Shown: positions 6,072 to 12,734 of the stretch, one piece after another | How the letters are laid out: every line of letters begins with the position of its first letter | Position numbering within the stretch: position 1 is the first letter of the stretch | NCBI GenBank assembly: GCA_001800515.1 | Contig: MGVN01000049.1 | Span: forward strand, 1-12,734 | DNA: 12,734 bases | From: Elusimicrobia bacterium RIFOXYB2_FULL_49_7 | Lineage (GTDB): Bacteria; Fibrobacterota; OXYB2-FULL-49-7 | Reading direction: 5' to 3' | Translations under genes and position numbers: made by a program | The notes under the pieces: model-generated | The model's database searches: none | Told to the model about the DNA's origin: nothing | The model's input: only the letters and a program-made list of their open reading frames with translations

Positions 6072-8246
6072 ATGGCAAAACCCGAACTCCTCGCCCCGGC
6101 CGGCTCTATCCTATGCTTTCAGGCAGCTTTTGATGCCGGCGCCGACGCATTCTATCTCGGCACACAGGATTTCAATGCCCGCAAACGGGCCAAGAATTTT
6201 CCGTTGGAGGATGTCTGCGATCTCATCGCCTTTTCCCACCGCCACCATCGCAAGGTCTACCTCACCCTGAATACGCTGGTCTATGAGAATGAAATCGGCC
6301 CGCTCTTGAAACTCCTCGAAAAACTCGAGGCCGCCCAGGCGGATGCGGTCATCGTGCAGGACCTCGGTGTATTGCATCTGGTGGCCCGCCACTTTCCGGG
6401 GCTGAAAATTCATGCCAGCACGCAGATGTTCTGCCACAACAGCCTGCACGCTCAGACGCTCAAAGAATTAGGCGTATCGCGCATCGTACTCCCGCGCGAA
6501 CTCTCTTTTGAGGAAATCAAGACCCTTCGGGAAAAGGTACCCATGGAATATGAGTTCTTCATCCACGGCGCGCTCTGCTTCTCTTTTTCCGGTTGCTGCC
6601 TCGCCTCCTCCCACCTCTTTTGGAAATCGGGCAACCGAGGCGAATGCTGCCAGGTCTGCCGCTTCGCCTATGACAAAGGAGATGACAGCCGCCACTATCC
6701 TTTTTCCATGCGAGATTTGGACAGCCGTGATATCTTTAAAAAACTACTGACTCTCAAGCCGGCCTCGTTTAAAATTGAAGGCCGTCTCAAGAATGCCGAT
6801 TACGTTTTCAAAACCGTTTCCGCTTATCGCCGGCTCATTGATGAAGCGGCCACGGGAAAACGCGAAAAGGGAGAAAGCGCCCTCATGGATCGGAAGGGAA
6901 CCTGCACCGGATATTTTTTCACCTCCTCCTATGATAAGCTCACCCATACCGACGTCCCGGGCAATACGGGCGAACCCATCGGACAAGTCATCTCCTGCCG
7001 AATGCAGGAAATCACTGCCCGCGTCACCCGCCCTTTGAAAAAAGGGATGCGTCTTCGGGTCCAGTCCCCCACCGGACAAAATGTGGTGGAGGAAACGCTC
7101 ATTGATTTTTCCACCCAGCGGGACCGGCAGGGCATCATCGTAACCTGGCAGCTCCGGGACCGTCTGGAATACCGTCACAATCCTGAAAAGCTCAAACTCT
7201 TTCTGCTCGGAGAAAGCCGGCCCGGCAGTCCGCTGCCCTTAATCCGGAAGGAAGCCTCTTTGCACAAATCCTTCCCGCTTCATGTCCAGGCCTCCTGGTC
7301 CGACAAAGAAGGGTTCTCCCTGACCGCCATGAGCGACCGACTTGATGCGCCGTTTAAACGAAGCTATTCCCTTCCCACGGAAACCGCAAAAAAAACCGGT
7401 GCCCTGTTCGGTCAGCTGAATAAACTGCTGAAGGAAACGGCCGCCCACCCCTTTGCCGTGCACTCCGTGGCTTGCGATTTTCCGGACACGCTTTTCGTAC
7501 CGCTCAGCGCGCTGAAACAAACACGACGCGATTTTTACGATGCCCTGGCCCAAGAGGTCGAGGCCATGCAAGAAGAGAGGAATCGAACCCGGCAAAAAGC
7601 GGTGATGGAAGATATGGCGGACATTCGGAAAAGATACGATAAAAAAGGAAAGCCCGGAGAATTTCTGTACCGCCGAGAATGGAACGAGACGGACGAGGAC
7701 CCCTCCATTGTGATAACGGATCTGCGTTTATCCGGCCCATTGCCGCCTAAAGAAACCCTGCTGCTGCTTCCGCTGTTCATTTCCGAAGCGCAGCTGGTGG
7801 CATGGAAAGAGAGGATTCAGGACCTCCATCAAAACGGTTTCCGACGTTTTATGGCGCAAAGTCTGGGAACACTTAAACTGCTGTCCGATTTTTCCAACCT
7901 GTCGGTGTATACCGGTTCCTATCTTTATGCCTCCAACATTTTTGCCTTTGATCTTATCCGTTCTTTTTCCGTCAAAGGCGTGGCTTTGCCCGCCGACATC
8001 GCGGACGGCATGCTGCTGCCCCTTCCCACCTTCAAAGGCACGATTAGAATCAAAGATTGGCCCATGGAGATGTTCATGACGCGTCTTCGCCTGCCGGATA
8101 GAGCCTATAAAACAAAAGATGGGTTTTTCCGGGTAGACCGGTTTGAGGAGTATGACCGGGTATGGTTTGAGAAAAAGGTGGTGGTGGAAAAGAAAACGTC
8201 ATTGCCGACCTCTTCTTATGGTTCGGCTATCGGTAAGGTAAAATAA
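6072..8246 (+). CDS. U32-family protein with RlhA-like architecture (Fe-S hydroxylase/'collagenase-like')
   Basis: The 724-residue protein starts with the typical U32 opening, KPELLAPAGSILCFQAAFDAGADAFYLG written in part as PELLAPAG (4-11) and DAGADAFYLG (21-30). It carries the U32 signature EFFIHGALCFSFSGCC (161-176), followed by RGECCQVCR (189-197). By alignment with the family, Cys169, Cys176, Cys192 and Cys196 are the four iron-sulphur ligands; Cys175 and Cys193 are extra. A DUF3656-like segment lies at about 395-500, followed by a second half-domain to the end, giving the long layout of E. coli RlhA (YdcP), which makes 5-hydroxycytidine in 23S rRNA. The short tRNA enzyme TrhP lacks this extension. 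The older 'peptidase' label is therefore probably not its activity; an RNA-modifying role is inferred from family. No Shine-Dalgarno sequence precedes the ATG. The last 31 bases overlap the convergent kinase gene. Confidence 0.93.
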   Translation: MAKPELLAPAGSILCFQAAFDAGADAFYLGTQDFNARKRAKNFPLEDVCDLIAFSHRHHRKVYLTLNTLVYENEIGPLLKLLEKLEAAQADAVIVQDLGVLHLVARHFPGLKIHASTQMFCHNSLHAQTLKELGVSRIVLPRELSFEEIKTLREKVPMEYEFFIHGALCFSFSGCCLASSHLFWKSGNRGECCQVCRFAYDKGDDSRHYPFSMRDLDSRDIFKKLLTLKPASFKIEGRLKNADYVFKTVSAYRRLIDEAATGKREKGESALMDRKGTCTGYFFTSSYDKLTHTDVPGNTGEPIGQVISCRMQEITARVTRPLKKGMRLRVQSPTGQNVVEETLIDFSTQRDRQGIIVTWQLRDRLEYRHNPEKLKLFLLGESRPGSPLPLIRKEASLHKSFPLHVQASWSDKEGFSLTAMSDRLDAPFKRSYSLPTETAKKTGALFGQLNKLLKETAAHPFAVHSVACDFPDTLFVPLSALKQTRRDFYDALAQEVEAMQEERNRTRQKAVMEDMADIRKRYDKKGKPGEFLYRREWNETDEDPSIVITDLRLSGPLPPKETLLLLPLFISEAQLVAWKERIQDLHQNGFRRFMAQSLGTLKLLSDFSNLSVYTGSYLYASNIFAFDLIRSFSVKGVALPADIADGMLLPLPTFKGTIRIKDWPMEMFMTRLRLPDRAYKTKDGFFRVDRFEEYDRVWFEKKVVVEKKTSLPTSSYGSAIGKVK

Positions 8247-9334
8247 AAAACGGTTCCTTCTCCTTCCTTGCTCTCCAACCAGATTTTTCCGTTATGAGCC
8301 TCTACCGTATTCTTAACGATGGACAATCCCAAGCCGGTACCGCTAATACCGGTCGTATTTTTCCCTCTTTTAAACTTCTCAAATATTTCTTTTTGCGACT
8401 CCTCAGGAATTCCGATACCGGTATCTTTTACGTAAAACAAACATTCATTCTCCTTTACGCTGACGCCAACCGATATTTCCTTGGTTTGCTTATCACCCAT
8501 ATAATTAATCGCATTTCCGATCAGATTCATAAACAACTTATGCATATATTTCTCGTCCGCAAAGACAATCGTTTCAGCCTTCACGGTAATTTTAATTTGT
8601 TTCTCATTAATATCATATTTCAATCGATCTAAAACCAGTCGAATCACATTTTCTATCTGAACATTTTTCTTTTCCAACGGTTGAATACCGGCTTCAAGTT
8701 TTGCAAGTGATAACAGATCATCAAGTATGGCTTGCATGTAAAAGACCGCTTCCTCACCGACGTGTACGGCATCGAGACCTTGTGGGTTTAAGGAGCCGAC
8801 TACCGGATTTTTCATGAGAGTGAGAATCGTCTTAATGCTTGCCAAGGGTTTCTTCAAATCGTGAGTGACATTATCCGTAAAATCCAGAATTTCGTGGTTC
8901 TTTTGTCTGAGTTTTTCCTGTGACTCTCGAAGTGCTTCTTCAGAGCGCTTTCGTTCAATGGCATATCGTATAATCCGTGAAAGTGCCGGACCTTCTACGG
9001 TCCCCTTTATTAAATAATCTTGCGCACCTTCCTGAACGGCCTTTAAACCGATACTTTCATCATCAAATCCTGTCAATACAATCAAGGGCAATTTGGGACT
9101 TTGACAACGAATTTTATAGATAGTTTCAAAACCGGAACTGTCCGGCAATGACAAATCCAATAAAATGATATCAAACAACATTTCCGTTAAAAGCGTCAAT
9201 CCTTCAGAAAGGGTTTTTACCCATTTTATAGAAAAACCCGATTCAGGCACGTCCAATAGCATCGTTTGGATAAGTCGAGCATCGCCCGCATTATCCTCAA
9301 TCATGACTATTTTTATTGTTTCCTTATTTGTCAA
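8216..9334 (-). CDS. Receiver-histidine kinase protein (REC-HisKA-HATPase)
   Basis: This 372-residue soluble protein has no membrane segment. Residues 6-125 are a receiver domain, with the acidic pair in MIEDN, phospho-acceptor Asp60 in LLDLSLPD, Thr88 and Lys110. A short coiled coil (about 126-150) leads to a HisKA domain with His158 in VTHDLKKP. The HATPase domain has Asn270/Asn274 (NLIGNA), G1 DTGIGIP (304-310) and G2 GTGLGL (332-337). It would take phosphate on Asp60 from another kinase, or use REC to control its own kinase. The start is a TTG at 9332-9334: a stop codon (TGA) lies in frame two codons upstream, and the next ATG (Met11) would cut off the first beta-strand of REC. A weak GGTGA lies just before it. 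It is the last gene of the five-gene leftward cluster, 63 bases behind the response regulator. No output domain is present, so its target is not shown. Confidence 0.93.
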   Translation of the reverse strand: MTNKETIKIVMIEDNAGDARLIQTMLLDVPESGFSIKWVKTLSEGLTLLTEMLFDIILLDLSLPDSSGFETIYKIRCQSPKLPLIVLTGFDDESIGLKAVQEGAQDYLIKGTVEGPALSRIIRYAIERKRSEEALRESQEKLRQKNHEILDFTDNVTHDLKKPLASIKTILTLMKNPVVGSLNPQGLDAVHVGEEAVFYMQAILDDLLSLAKLEAGIQPLEKKNVQIENVIRLVLDRLKYDINEKQIKITVKAETIVFADEKYMHKLFMNLIGNAINYMGDKQTKEISVGVSVKENECLFYVKDTGIGIPEESQKEIFEKFKRGKNTTGISGTGLGLSIVKNTVEAHNGKIWLESKEGEGTVFYFTLPIAEP

Positions 9335-9397
9335 TTTTCACCCATCTTCTTAAGGGACGGAAAAATCAAGAAAAATCAGGCCAAGTCATGGAGTCGC

Positions 9398-9841
9398 CTA
9401 TTTTGGAGGAAGCTGCACAAAAGTAAGCCAGAATTCTTCCATCGTTCTGATAACGAGAAGGAACTGATCGAGATCAACCGGTTTGGTAACATAGCAATTC
9501 GCATGCAAGTCGTATGTTTTAAGAACATCCTCCTCCGCTTTGGATGTGGTAAGAACAACAACCGGAATACGTTTCAAATCCGGATCCGCTTTGATCTCCG
9601 CCAATACTTCACCGCCATTCTTTTTGGGAAGATTCAAATCAAGTAAGATCATATCCGGCCGGGGAACGGAAGAATACCTGCCTTCCTTGCGGAGAAAAGC
9701 CAATGCCTCCACGCCGTCCTGAACCACATGGAGATTATTCATCACTTTCCCATCTTTAAATGCTTCCTGCGTCAATCTAACATCACCGGGATTGTCCTCA
9801 ACAAGCAATATCTCGATGGGTTGACCTATTTGAGAAATCAT
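9398..9841 (-). CDS. Single-domain response regulator, CheY/Rcp1-like
   Basis: A 147-residue protein consists of one receiver domain only. Landmarks are the acidic pair in LLVEDNPGD (12-20), phospho-acceptor Asp68 in [13 protein letters not shown], Thr98 in VVVLTTS, and Lys120 in YVTKPVD. The NPGDVRL opening, together with the LxLPKKNG form and the YVTKPV ending, is typical of Rcp1-type regulators that pair with phytochrome-like kinases. The ATG has AGGAGGGG upstream, a strong ribosome site. It lies 26 bases behind the membrane kinase, whose phytochrome-type H-box matches this regulator class, so they are the likely pair. With no DNA-binding or enzymatic domain it must act by protein contact or as a phosphate shuttle, perhaps to the downstream receiver-kinase. 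That step is inference from gene order. Confidence 0.94.
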   Translation of the reverse strand: MISQIGQPIEILLVEDNPGDVRLTQEAFKDGKVMNNLHVVQDGVEALAFLRKEGRYSSVPRPDMILLDLNLPKKNGGEVLAEIKADPDLKRIPVVVLTTSKAEEDVLKTYDLHANCYVTKPVDLDQFLLVIRTMEEFWLTFVQLPPK

Positions 9842-9867
9842 TAATACCCCTCCTGTTTTTTTGAAAC

Positions 9868-10971
9868 CTATTTTTCCGGTATCGTAAACAGAAACACGGC
9901 TCCCTCACCCTCTTTTGATTCCACCCATATTCTGCCGCCATGTCGCTCTACGATTTTCATACACACCGCTAACCCAATCCCTGTCCCGTCATATTCCTCC
10001 CGCGCATGCAATCGTTGGAAAATCTTAAAAATTCTTTCAAAGTACATGGGTGCAATGCCGATACCGTTGTCCCGAACGGAAAAAAGCCAATCGAATTCGT
10101 CGTTCCTTGTTCTTATCTCAGCAATCATCCCGCCTTGCCTGTCCATGGACGATCTTTTTTGTCGGACTGCCGAAACATGCACTTCCGGCGCTCTCTCTTT
10201 GCAGAATTTAATCGCATTGCCGATGAGATTCTGGAATAATTGGACCAGCTGCCCTTCATCCGCCGTGACTCGGGGCAACGGATCATGCGTGACATTCGCT
10301 TTTTTATCTTGTATGGCAAATTCAAGATTTTTGATCGCTGCCTCAAATACTTTTTCACATTCGACCGGCTCAAACGGCCTCCCTTTTGTGCTTACCCGGG
10401 AGTGGGTGAGCAAATCATCAATGAGCCGTTTCATTCTTTTTGCACCATCCACGGCAAAACCGATGAATTCTTTGGAATCCGAATCCAGCTTATCCTTATT
10501 CCGTTTTTCCAACAGTTGTACGTAATTGCTCACCATCCGCAAGGGTTCCAGTAAATCATGGGAGGCGATATAAGCGAATTGCTCCAATTCCAGATTGGAG
10601 CGTTTTAAATCATTTGCCAAACTTCTGATGCGGGTGACCGCTGCTTTTTTCTGCTCGGTCAAATCCTTTAATTTTCCAACAATGAATCCAATTAATACAA
10701 AGCTCGCCCCGGACATTACGCTCCCAATGTAGAGATATTGCTTTGTTTCTCCATGAATGATGGCCGTAGAAGAAAAAACGGTAAAGAGGGCAAAAAAGAG
10801 AGCAACCGTCACCGCCGGCTTCATTCCGTAAAACCACCCTATTAACATAACCGGAACCGGCACCAATGACAATATCCCCAAATTACGCGTTTTTGCAAAA
10901 AAGTACAATATGATCAATGCGGACGAAAGGGTGATCAATGCCATGAAAATGTATTTTTTTGTATGAACCAT
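9868..10971 (-). CDS. Membrane histidine kinase with phytochrome-type kinase core
   Basis: The 367-residue protein begins with four hydrophobic segments (about 7-25, 31-48, 53-71 and 79-98) with very short loops, so it has almost no external sensor domain. A charged linker (100-130) leads to the H-box [16 protein letters not shown] with His138, a form typical of phytochrome-related kinases. The ATP-binding domain has NLIGNAIKF (Asn252), G1 DNGIGI (301-306) and G2 GTGIGL (329-334). It would autophosphorylate His138 and pass phosphate to the adjacent single-domain regulator. The signal is unknown; the compact membrane part suggests sensing in or at the membrane. The ATG at 10969-10971 has only a poor ribosome site, and Met10 is an alternative. 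The gap to the zinc-ribbon gene is 21 bases, which suggests cotranscription with the metal genes. Confidence 0.93.
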   Translation of the reverse strand: MVHTKKYIFMALITLSSALIILYFFAKTRNLGILSLVPVPVMLIGWFYGMKPAVTVALFFALFTVFSSTAIIHGETKQYLYIGSVMSGASFVLIGFIVGKLKDLTEQKKAAVTRIRSLANDLKRSNLELEQFAYIASHDLLEPLRMVSNYVQLLEKRNKDKLDSDSKEFIGFAVDGAKRMKRLIDDLLTHSRVSTKGRPFEPVECEKVFEAAIKNLEFAIQDKKANVTHDPLPRVTADEGQLVQLFQNLIGNAIKFCKERAPEVHVSAVRQKRSSMDRQGGMIAEIRTRNDEFDWLFSVRDNGIGIAPMYFERIFKIFQRLHAREEYDGTGIGLAVCMKIVERHGGRIWVESKEGEGAVFLFTIPEK

Positions 10972-10992
10972 AAGATTTTACTTTGACAACAT

Positions 10993-11295
10993 CTACTTCC
11001 GATCCACAAAAAGCGTCATGAATCGGGAGAGGCCGCTCTTGAGATGCACAACTTCCTCCAATTCACCCTCATCAAGCCAAATGCCCCCGCATTCCGAACA
11101 CTTGTCGATTTTGATGTGTTTGTAATCAATTTCGATCAGCTCCATGCCGCACTTGGGACAGTGCATATGATGGAGTTCCTTGAGTTTCTTCTTTTCCGCC
11201 TCTTTCATTTTTTTATGATGTTCAACCTCAAGCGCCTTTTTCCGCTCAAACTCTTTAAGCGCAAAATATTCCTGTTCTTTTTCGCTGGCACGCAT
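10993..11295 (-). CDS. Small TFIIB-type zinc-ribbon protein
   Basis: The open frame extends to 11433, but the ATG at 11293-11295 is preferred. It has GAGGAG six bases upstream, and the longer form would lie entirely over the transporter gene without family resemblance. The resulting 100-residue protein has a strongly charged helical N-terminus (about 5-42, rich in E and K), then a zinc ribbon with Cys46-x2-Cys49 (HCPKCGMELIEI) and Cys66-x2-Cys69 (KCSECGGIWLDEGEL). The second knuckle CxxCGGxWLDxGEL is the hallmark of the zf-TFIIB family of small bacterial proteins, whose function is unknown. It starts one base after the transporter's TAG stop, so translation is probably coupled. A link to zinc handling is tempting from its position beside a cation exporter but is not shown. 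The charged helix might mediate dimerisation. Confidence 0.9.
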   Translation of the reverse strand: MRASEKEQEYFALKEFERKKALEVEHHKKMKEAEKKKLKELHHMHCPKCGMELIEIDYKHIKIDKCSECGGIWLDEGELEEVVHLKSGLSRFMTLFVDRK

Positions 11296-11296
11296 C

Positions 11297-12262
11297 CTAT
11301 ACTCCTCTGTTTCTGAGAAATTTCTTTTCCTGCACCAAACACCCCGCACTGCACGCAGTCGCACACACCCCGTCACACGGCTCCACATGAATGTTAAGCG
11401 TGGTATCCGGAAAATGCTCTCGGATACTGCCAATCAAGCGGTCGGTTAGTTCGTGGGAACGGGCAACGCTCATGGTGGATTCCACCACCATATGCACGTC
11501 CACATAGCGGCTGGAACCGGATTTCCGTGTGCGAAGATGGTGGAAGCCCTTGACTTCCGGTGCCATCTCCAGGATATGCCGGCGAATCAGCTCCTCCTCG
11601 GCCAGGGGCAAGCTGGTGTCCAAAAGATCCTTGCCGGACTGAATGGCGAGCGCCCACGCCGCTTTCACAATCAGCATGGTGACAAAGATGGCGGCCACAG
11701 GATCAATCCAGTGAAAATGACGGCCCGGCAAAAGCTTTTCGCCTGCCACCATGATGAGAAGGCCCGCAAACACACCGGCTGAGGTATAGACATCGGTCCG
11801 CAAATGCCAGCCATCCGCAATAAGCGCCACGGAATCCGTCTGCTTACCCACCTTGAAAAGCCGATTGGATACGAGGATGTTGGCGATCGTGGATAAACCC
11901 ATGACCGCCACCCCCCACAGGAGTCCGTTGTCCACCGGTTCCGGATGAATCAGTTTGGCCACTGCTTCATAGAAGATTAACCCGGCAGCCACAAAAATCA
12001 GAAAAGCTTCCAAGGTTCCAGCCAGATTCTCGAACTTACCGTGCCCAAAGGGGTGGTCATTGTCCGCGGGTTTGCCCGATGCTCGGACTGCCACAAAGGC
12101 CATAATGGCAGCTAATAGATCCATGCCGGAATGAATGGCTTCAGAAAGGATAGCCACGGATCCGGTCAGCAATCCGGCAATCAACTTTAAAAGGGTCAAA
12201 ACGGTATTGGAAAGCACCGAAATCGCAGCGGTTCTGGATTTTAGCCTGGTCTCTTGGGTCAT
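11297..12262 (-). CDS. Cation diffusion facilitator (probably Zn-type) with four-cysteine tail
   Basis: A CDF-family metal/proton antiporter that would export divalent metal from the cytoplasm. Counted from the ATG at 12262 it has 321 residues, with hydrophobic segments between about 12 and 205. The metal-site motifs are HSGMD in TM2 (His44, Asp48) and HLRTD in TM5 (His153, Asp157), the HxxxD/HxxxD pattern commonly found in zinc-type members. The HPFGHGKFENLAG loop (70-82) is a family landmark. The cytoplasmic C-terminal domain (about 215-294, DVHMVVESTMSV, IHVEPCDG) is intact. The last residues include Cys296, 300, 304 and 308 at a regular spacing of four, likely metal-binding. The frame stays open to a TTG at 12373, adding 37 residues; I prefer 12262 because family members begin at TRLKSRTAAISVLSN. 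The chosen ATG lacks a good ribosome site. It heads a leftward five-gene cluster. Confidence 0.92.
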   Translation of the reverse strand: MTQETRLKSRTAAISVLSNTVLTLLKLIAGLLTGSVAILSEAIHSGMDLLAAIMAFVAVRASGKPADNDHPFGHGKFENLAGTLEAFLIFVAAGLIFYEAVAKLIHPEPVDNGLLWGVAVMGLSTIANILVSNRLFKVGKQTDSVALIADGWHLRTDVYTSAGVFAGLLIMVAGEKLLPGRHFHWIDPVAAIFVTMLIVKAAWALAIQSGKDLLDTSLPLAEEELIRRHILEMAPEVKGFHHLRTRKSGSSRYVDVHMVVESTMSVARSHELTDRLIGSIREHFPDTTLNIHVEPCDGVCATACSAGCLVQEKKFLRNRGV

Positions 12263-12270
12263 CTGTTCAT

Positions 12271-12299
12271 AATATATAATAATTTCAACATCTTGTGAA
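12271..12299 (-). promoter_or_regulatory. Possible promoter for the CDF-zinc ribbon-two-component cluster
   Basis: Reading leftward, TTCACA (complement of 12294-12299) is followed after exactly 17 bases by TATATT (complement of 12271-12276). Transcription would start near 12264, only a couple of bases before the chosen transporter ATG at 12262. If real, the message is leaderless or nearly so, which would explain the missing ribosome site. If the true start is further upstream (TTG at 12373), this site would lie inside the gene and be false. Confidence 0.33.
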
Positions 12300-12523
12300 A
12301 TTTGAACCTTTTTACCTCCTTCAACAACTAATCTTTTATCCTTCAAGAAGGGGAAAGGCAGATTAATGTCCAATCCAAAATCGCTCTTTTTTCAAGAAAT
12401 AATCCTTCCTAATGGGCGCCTTTCCCCTTTAATATTGCGCCCCTTGCCGTTGGGACTGCTCCTCCTCTATCGTGAAATGCTCGGCAGCTGGAACTGACAT
12501 CATAGCCGGCAAGGTCTTTTTGC

Positions 12524-12553
12524 TTGATTTCACCGTTTTAGAAGCCCTATCTT
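12524..12553 (+). promoter_or_regulatory. Possible promoter for the right-edge gene
   Basis: TTGATT (12524-12529) is followed after 18 bases by TATCTT (12548-12553). Transcription would start near 12560 and give a leader of about 39 bases before the proposed TTG start at 12599. The site is a partial match in an AT-rich stretch and is tentative. Confidence 0.27.
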
Positions 12554-12598
12554 ATTCTCGTATTCTATTTATCTATTCTTTATTTCAAAGGAACCCAT

Positions 12599-12734
12599 TT
12601 GCGTCCATCGCTTATTCGCAAAACCATTGCCGCCATCCGGCGTCTGCTCCCCGGCCCATCCCCTACCCCATTGCGTGAAACAAAAATTGTTAAGATACTT
12701 CCCTCCAAACACAAGGCAGCACCCAAACAAACCG
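12599..12734 (+). CDS. Start of an unidentified basic protein (partial, TTG start)
   Basis: From the TTG at 12599 the frame is open to the right edge (45 codons). AAAGGA lies six bases upstream (12587-12592), a good ribosome site. The peptide is basic and proline-containing: it begins MRPSLIRKTIAAIRRLLPGP and later has ETKIVKILPSKHKAAPKQ. It looks like the charged, flexible N-terminal extension of an RNA-binding enzyme such as a helicase or poly(A) polymerase, but no family motif is reached before the edge, so no product is assigned. No signal peptide is seen. A different frame (12472-12678) overlaps it but lacks a ribosome site. Confidence 0.42.
   Translation, partial: MRPSLIRKTIAAIRRLLPGPSPTPLRETKIVKILPSKHKAAPKQT

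Larger units (their letters stand above)
12263..12598. other. Divergent intergenic region of about 336 bases
   Basis: This stretch separates the leftward transporter cluster from a possible rightward gene. It holds the candidate promoters described on each strand. It also holds a perfect AGGAGG on the minus strand (complement of 12315-12320) with no ATG, GTG or TTG within the next 15 bases, and a six-base GC stem (GGGCGC 12414-12419, GCGCCC 12437-12442, 17-base loop) without a T-run. No tRNA and no riboswitch consensus that I can recall (Mn yybP-ykoY or NiCo type) was recognised. A 68-codon open frame at 12472-12678 (+) lacks a ribosome site and is not called. Confidence 0.6.

Noticed and set aside
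6072..8246. Annotation of the U32 protein as a secreted collagenase
   Set aside because: There is no signal peptide, and the four-cysteine iron-sulphur motif with the long DUF3656-type layout fits the RNA-hydroxylating branch of the family better.
9360..9379. Short tandem GAAAAATCA repeat between the regulator and receiver-kinase genes
   Set aside because: It is two copies of an A-rich nine-mer in a short spacer; chance is the simplest explanation.
11296..11433. N-terminal extension of the zinc-ribbon protein
   Set aside because: It overlaps the transporter gene in another frame; the ATG at 11295 has a good ribosome site and gives a complete family-like protein.
12414..12442. GC stem in the right intergenic region as a terminator or metal riboswitch
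   Set aside because: The stem is six pairs with a 17-base loop and no T-run, and the surrounding bases do not fit the yybP-ykoY or NiCo patterns as I recall them.
12472..12678. 68-codon plus-strand frame at the right edge
   Set aside because: It has no ribosome site, its tail is an unnatural run rich in Pro, Ala and His, and it overlaps a frame with a better start signal.

Overview
The window comes from a bacterium I cannot name with confidence. Three clues bear on its identity. The clipped gene at the left edge ends in a C-terminal sorting-type tail (ASGIYIVRA...KVTLLQ) of the kind found on exported proteins of Bacteroidota, Fibrobacterota and related phyla. The EF-G is of the 'spd'/mitochondrial EF-G1 type, described from spirochaetes, planctomycetes and some deltaproteobacteria. 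Signalling proteins are abundant. A Gram-negative lineage of the FCB/PVC/Desulfobacterota-like kind fits, but this is inference. Base composition is uneven: the MuiA-like gene and the hybrid kinase are AT-rich in sampled lines, while the U32 and cation-transporter genes are clearly GC-richer.

Layout, left to right. Bases 1-133 hold the end of an exported protein (+). A secreted MuiA-family DUF4140/DUF4139 protein follows (277-2010, +). It converges, with a 17-base gap, on a leftward cluster read from about 5858 to 2028: elongation factor G (fusA), an unnamed RecA/KaiC-like P-loop ATPase, and a cytoplasmic CE7-type acetyl esterase. The gap between the first two is 25 bases and between the last two 68 bases, so one transcript is plausible. 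A 213-base divergent spacer separates fusA from a U32-family protein (6072-8246, +) of RlhA-like architecture with four iron-sulphur cysteines. That gene overlaps the end of the next leftward cluster by 31 bases.

The second leftward cluster (12262 down to 8216) contains five genes: a cation diffusion facilitator with a regular four-cysteine tail, a 100-residue TFIIB-type zinc-ribbon protein starting one base after it, a membrane histidine kinase, a CheY/Rcp1-like single-domain response regulator, and a kinase with an N-terminal receiver domain. Gaps inside the cluster are 1, 21, 26 and 63 bases. It looks like a phosphorelay without its own DNA-binding output, tied by position to metal export. 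The right edge holds a divergent promoter region and the start of a possible rightward gene with a TTG start.

No tRNA, rRNA, CRISPR array, insertion sequence or phage gene was seen. Most genes are recognisable families. The less ordinary points are the unnamed ATPase behind EF-G, the cysteine tail of the transporter, the two-kinase/one-regulator cassette, and two genes without a Shine-Dalgarno sequence whose possible -10 boxes sit almost on the start codon.
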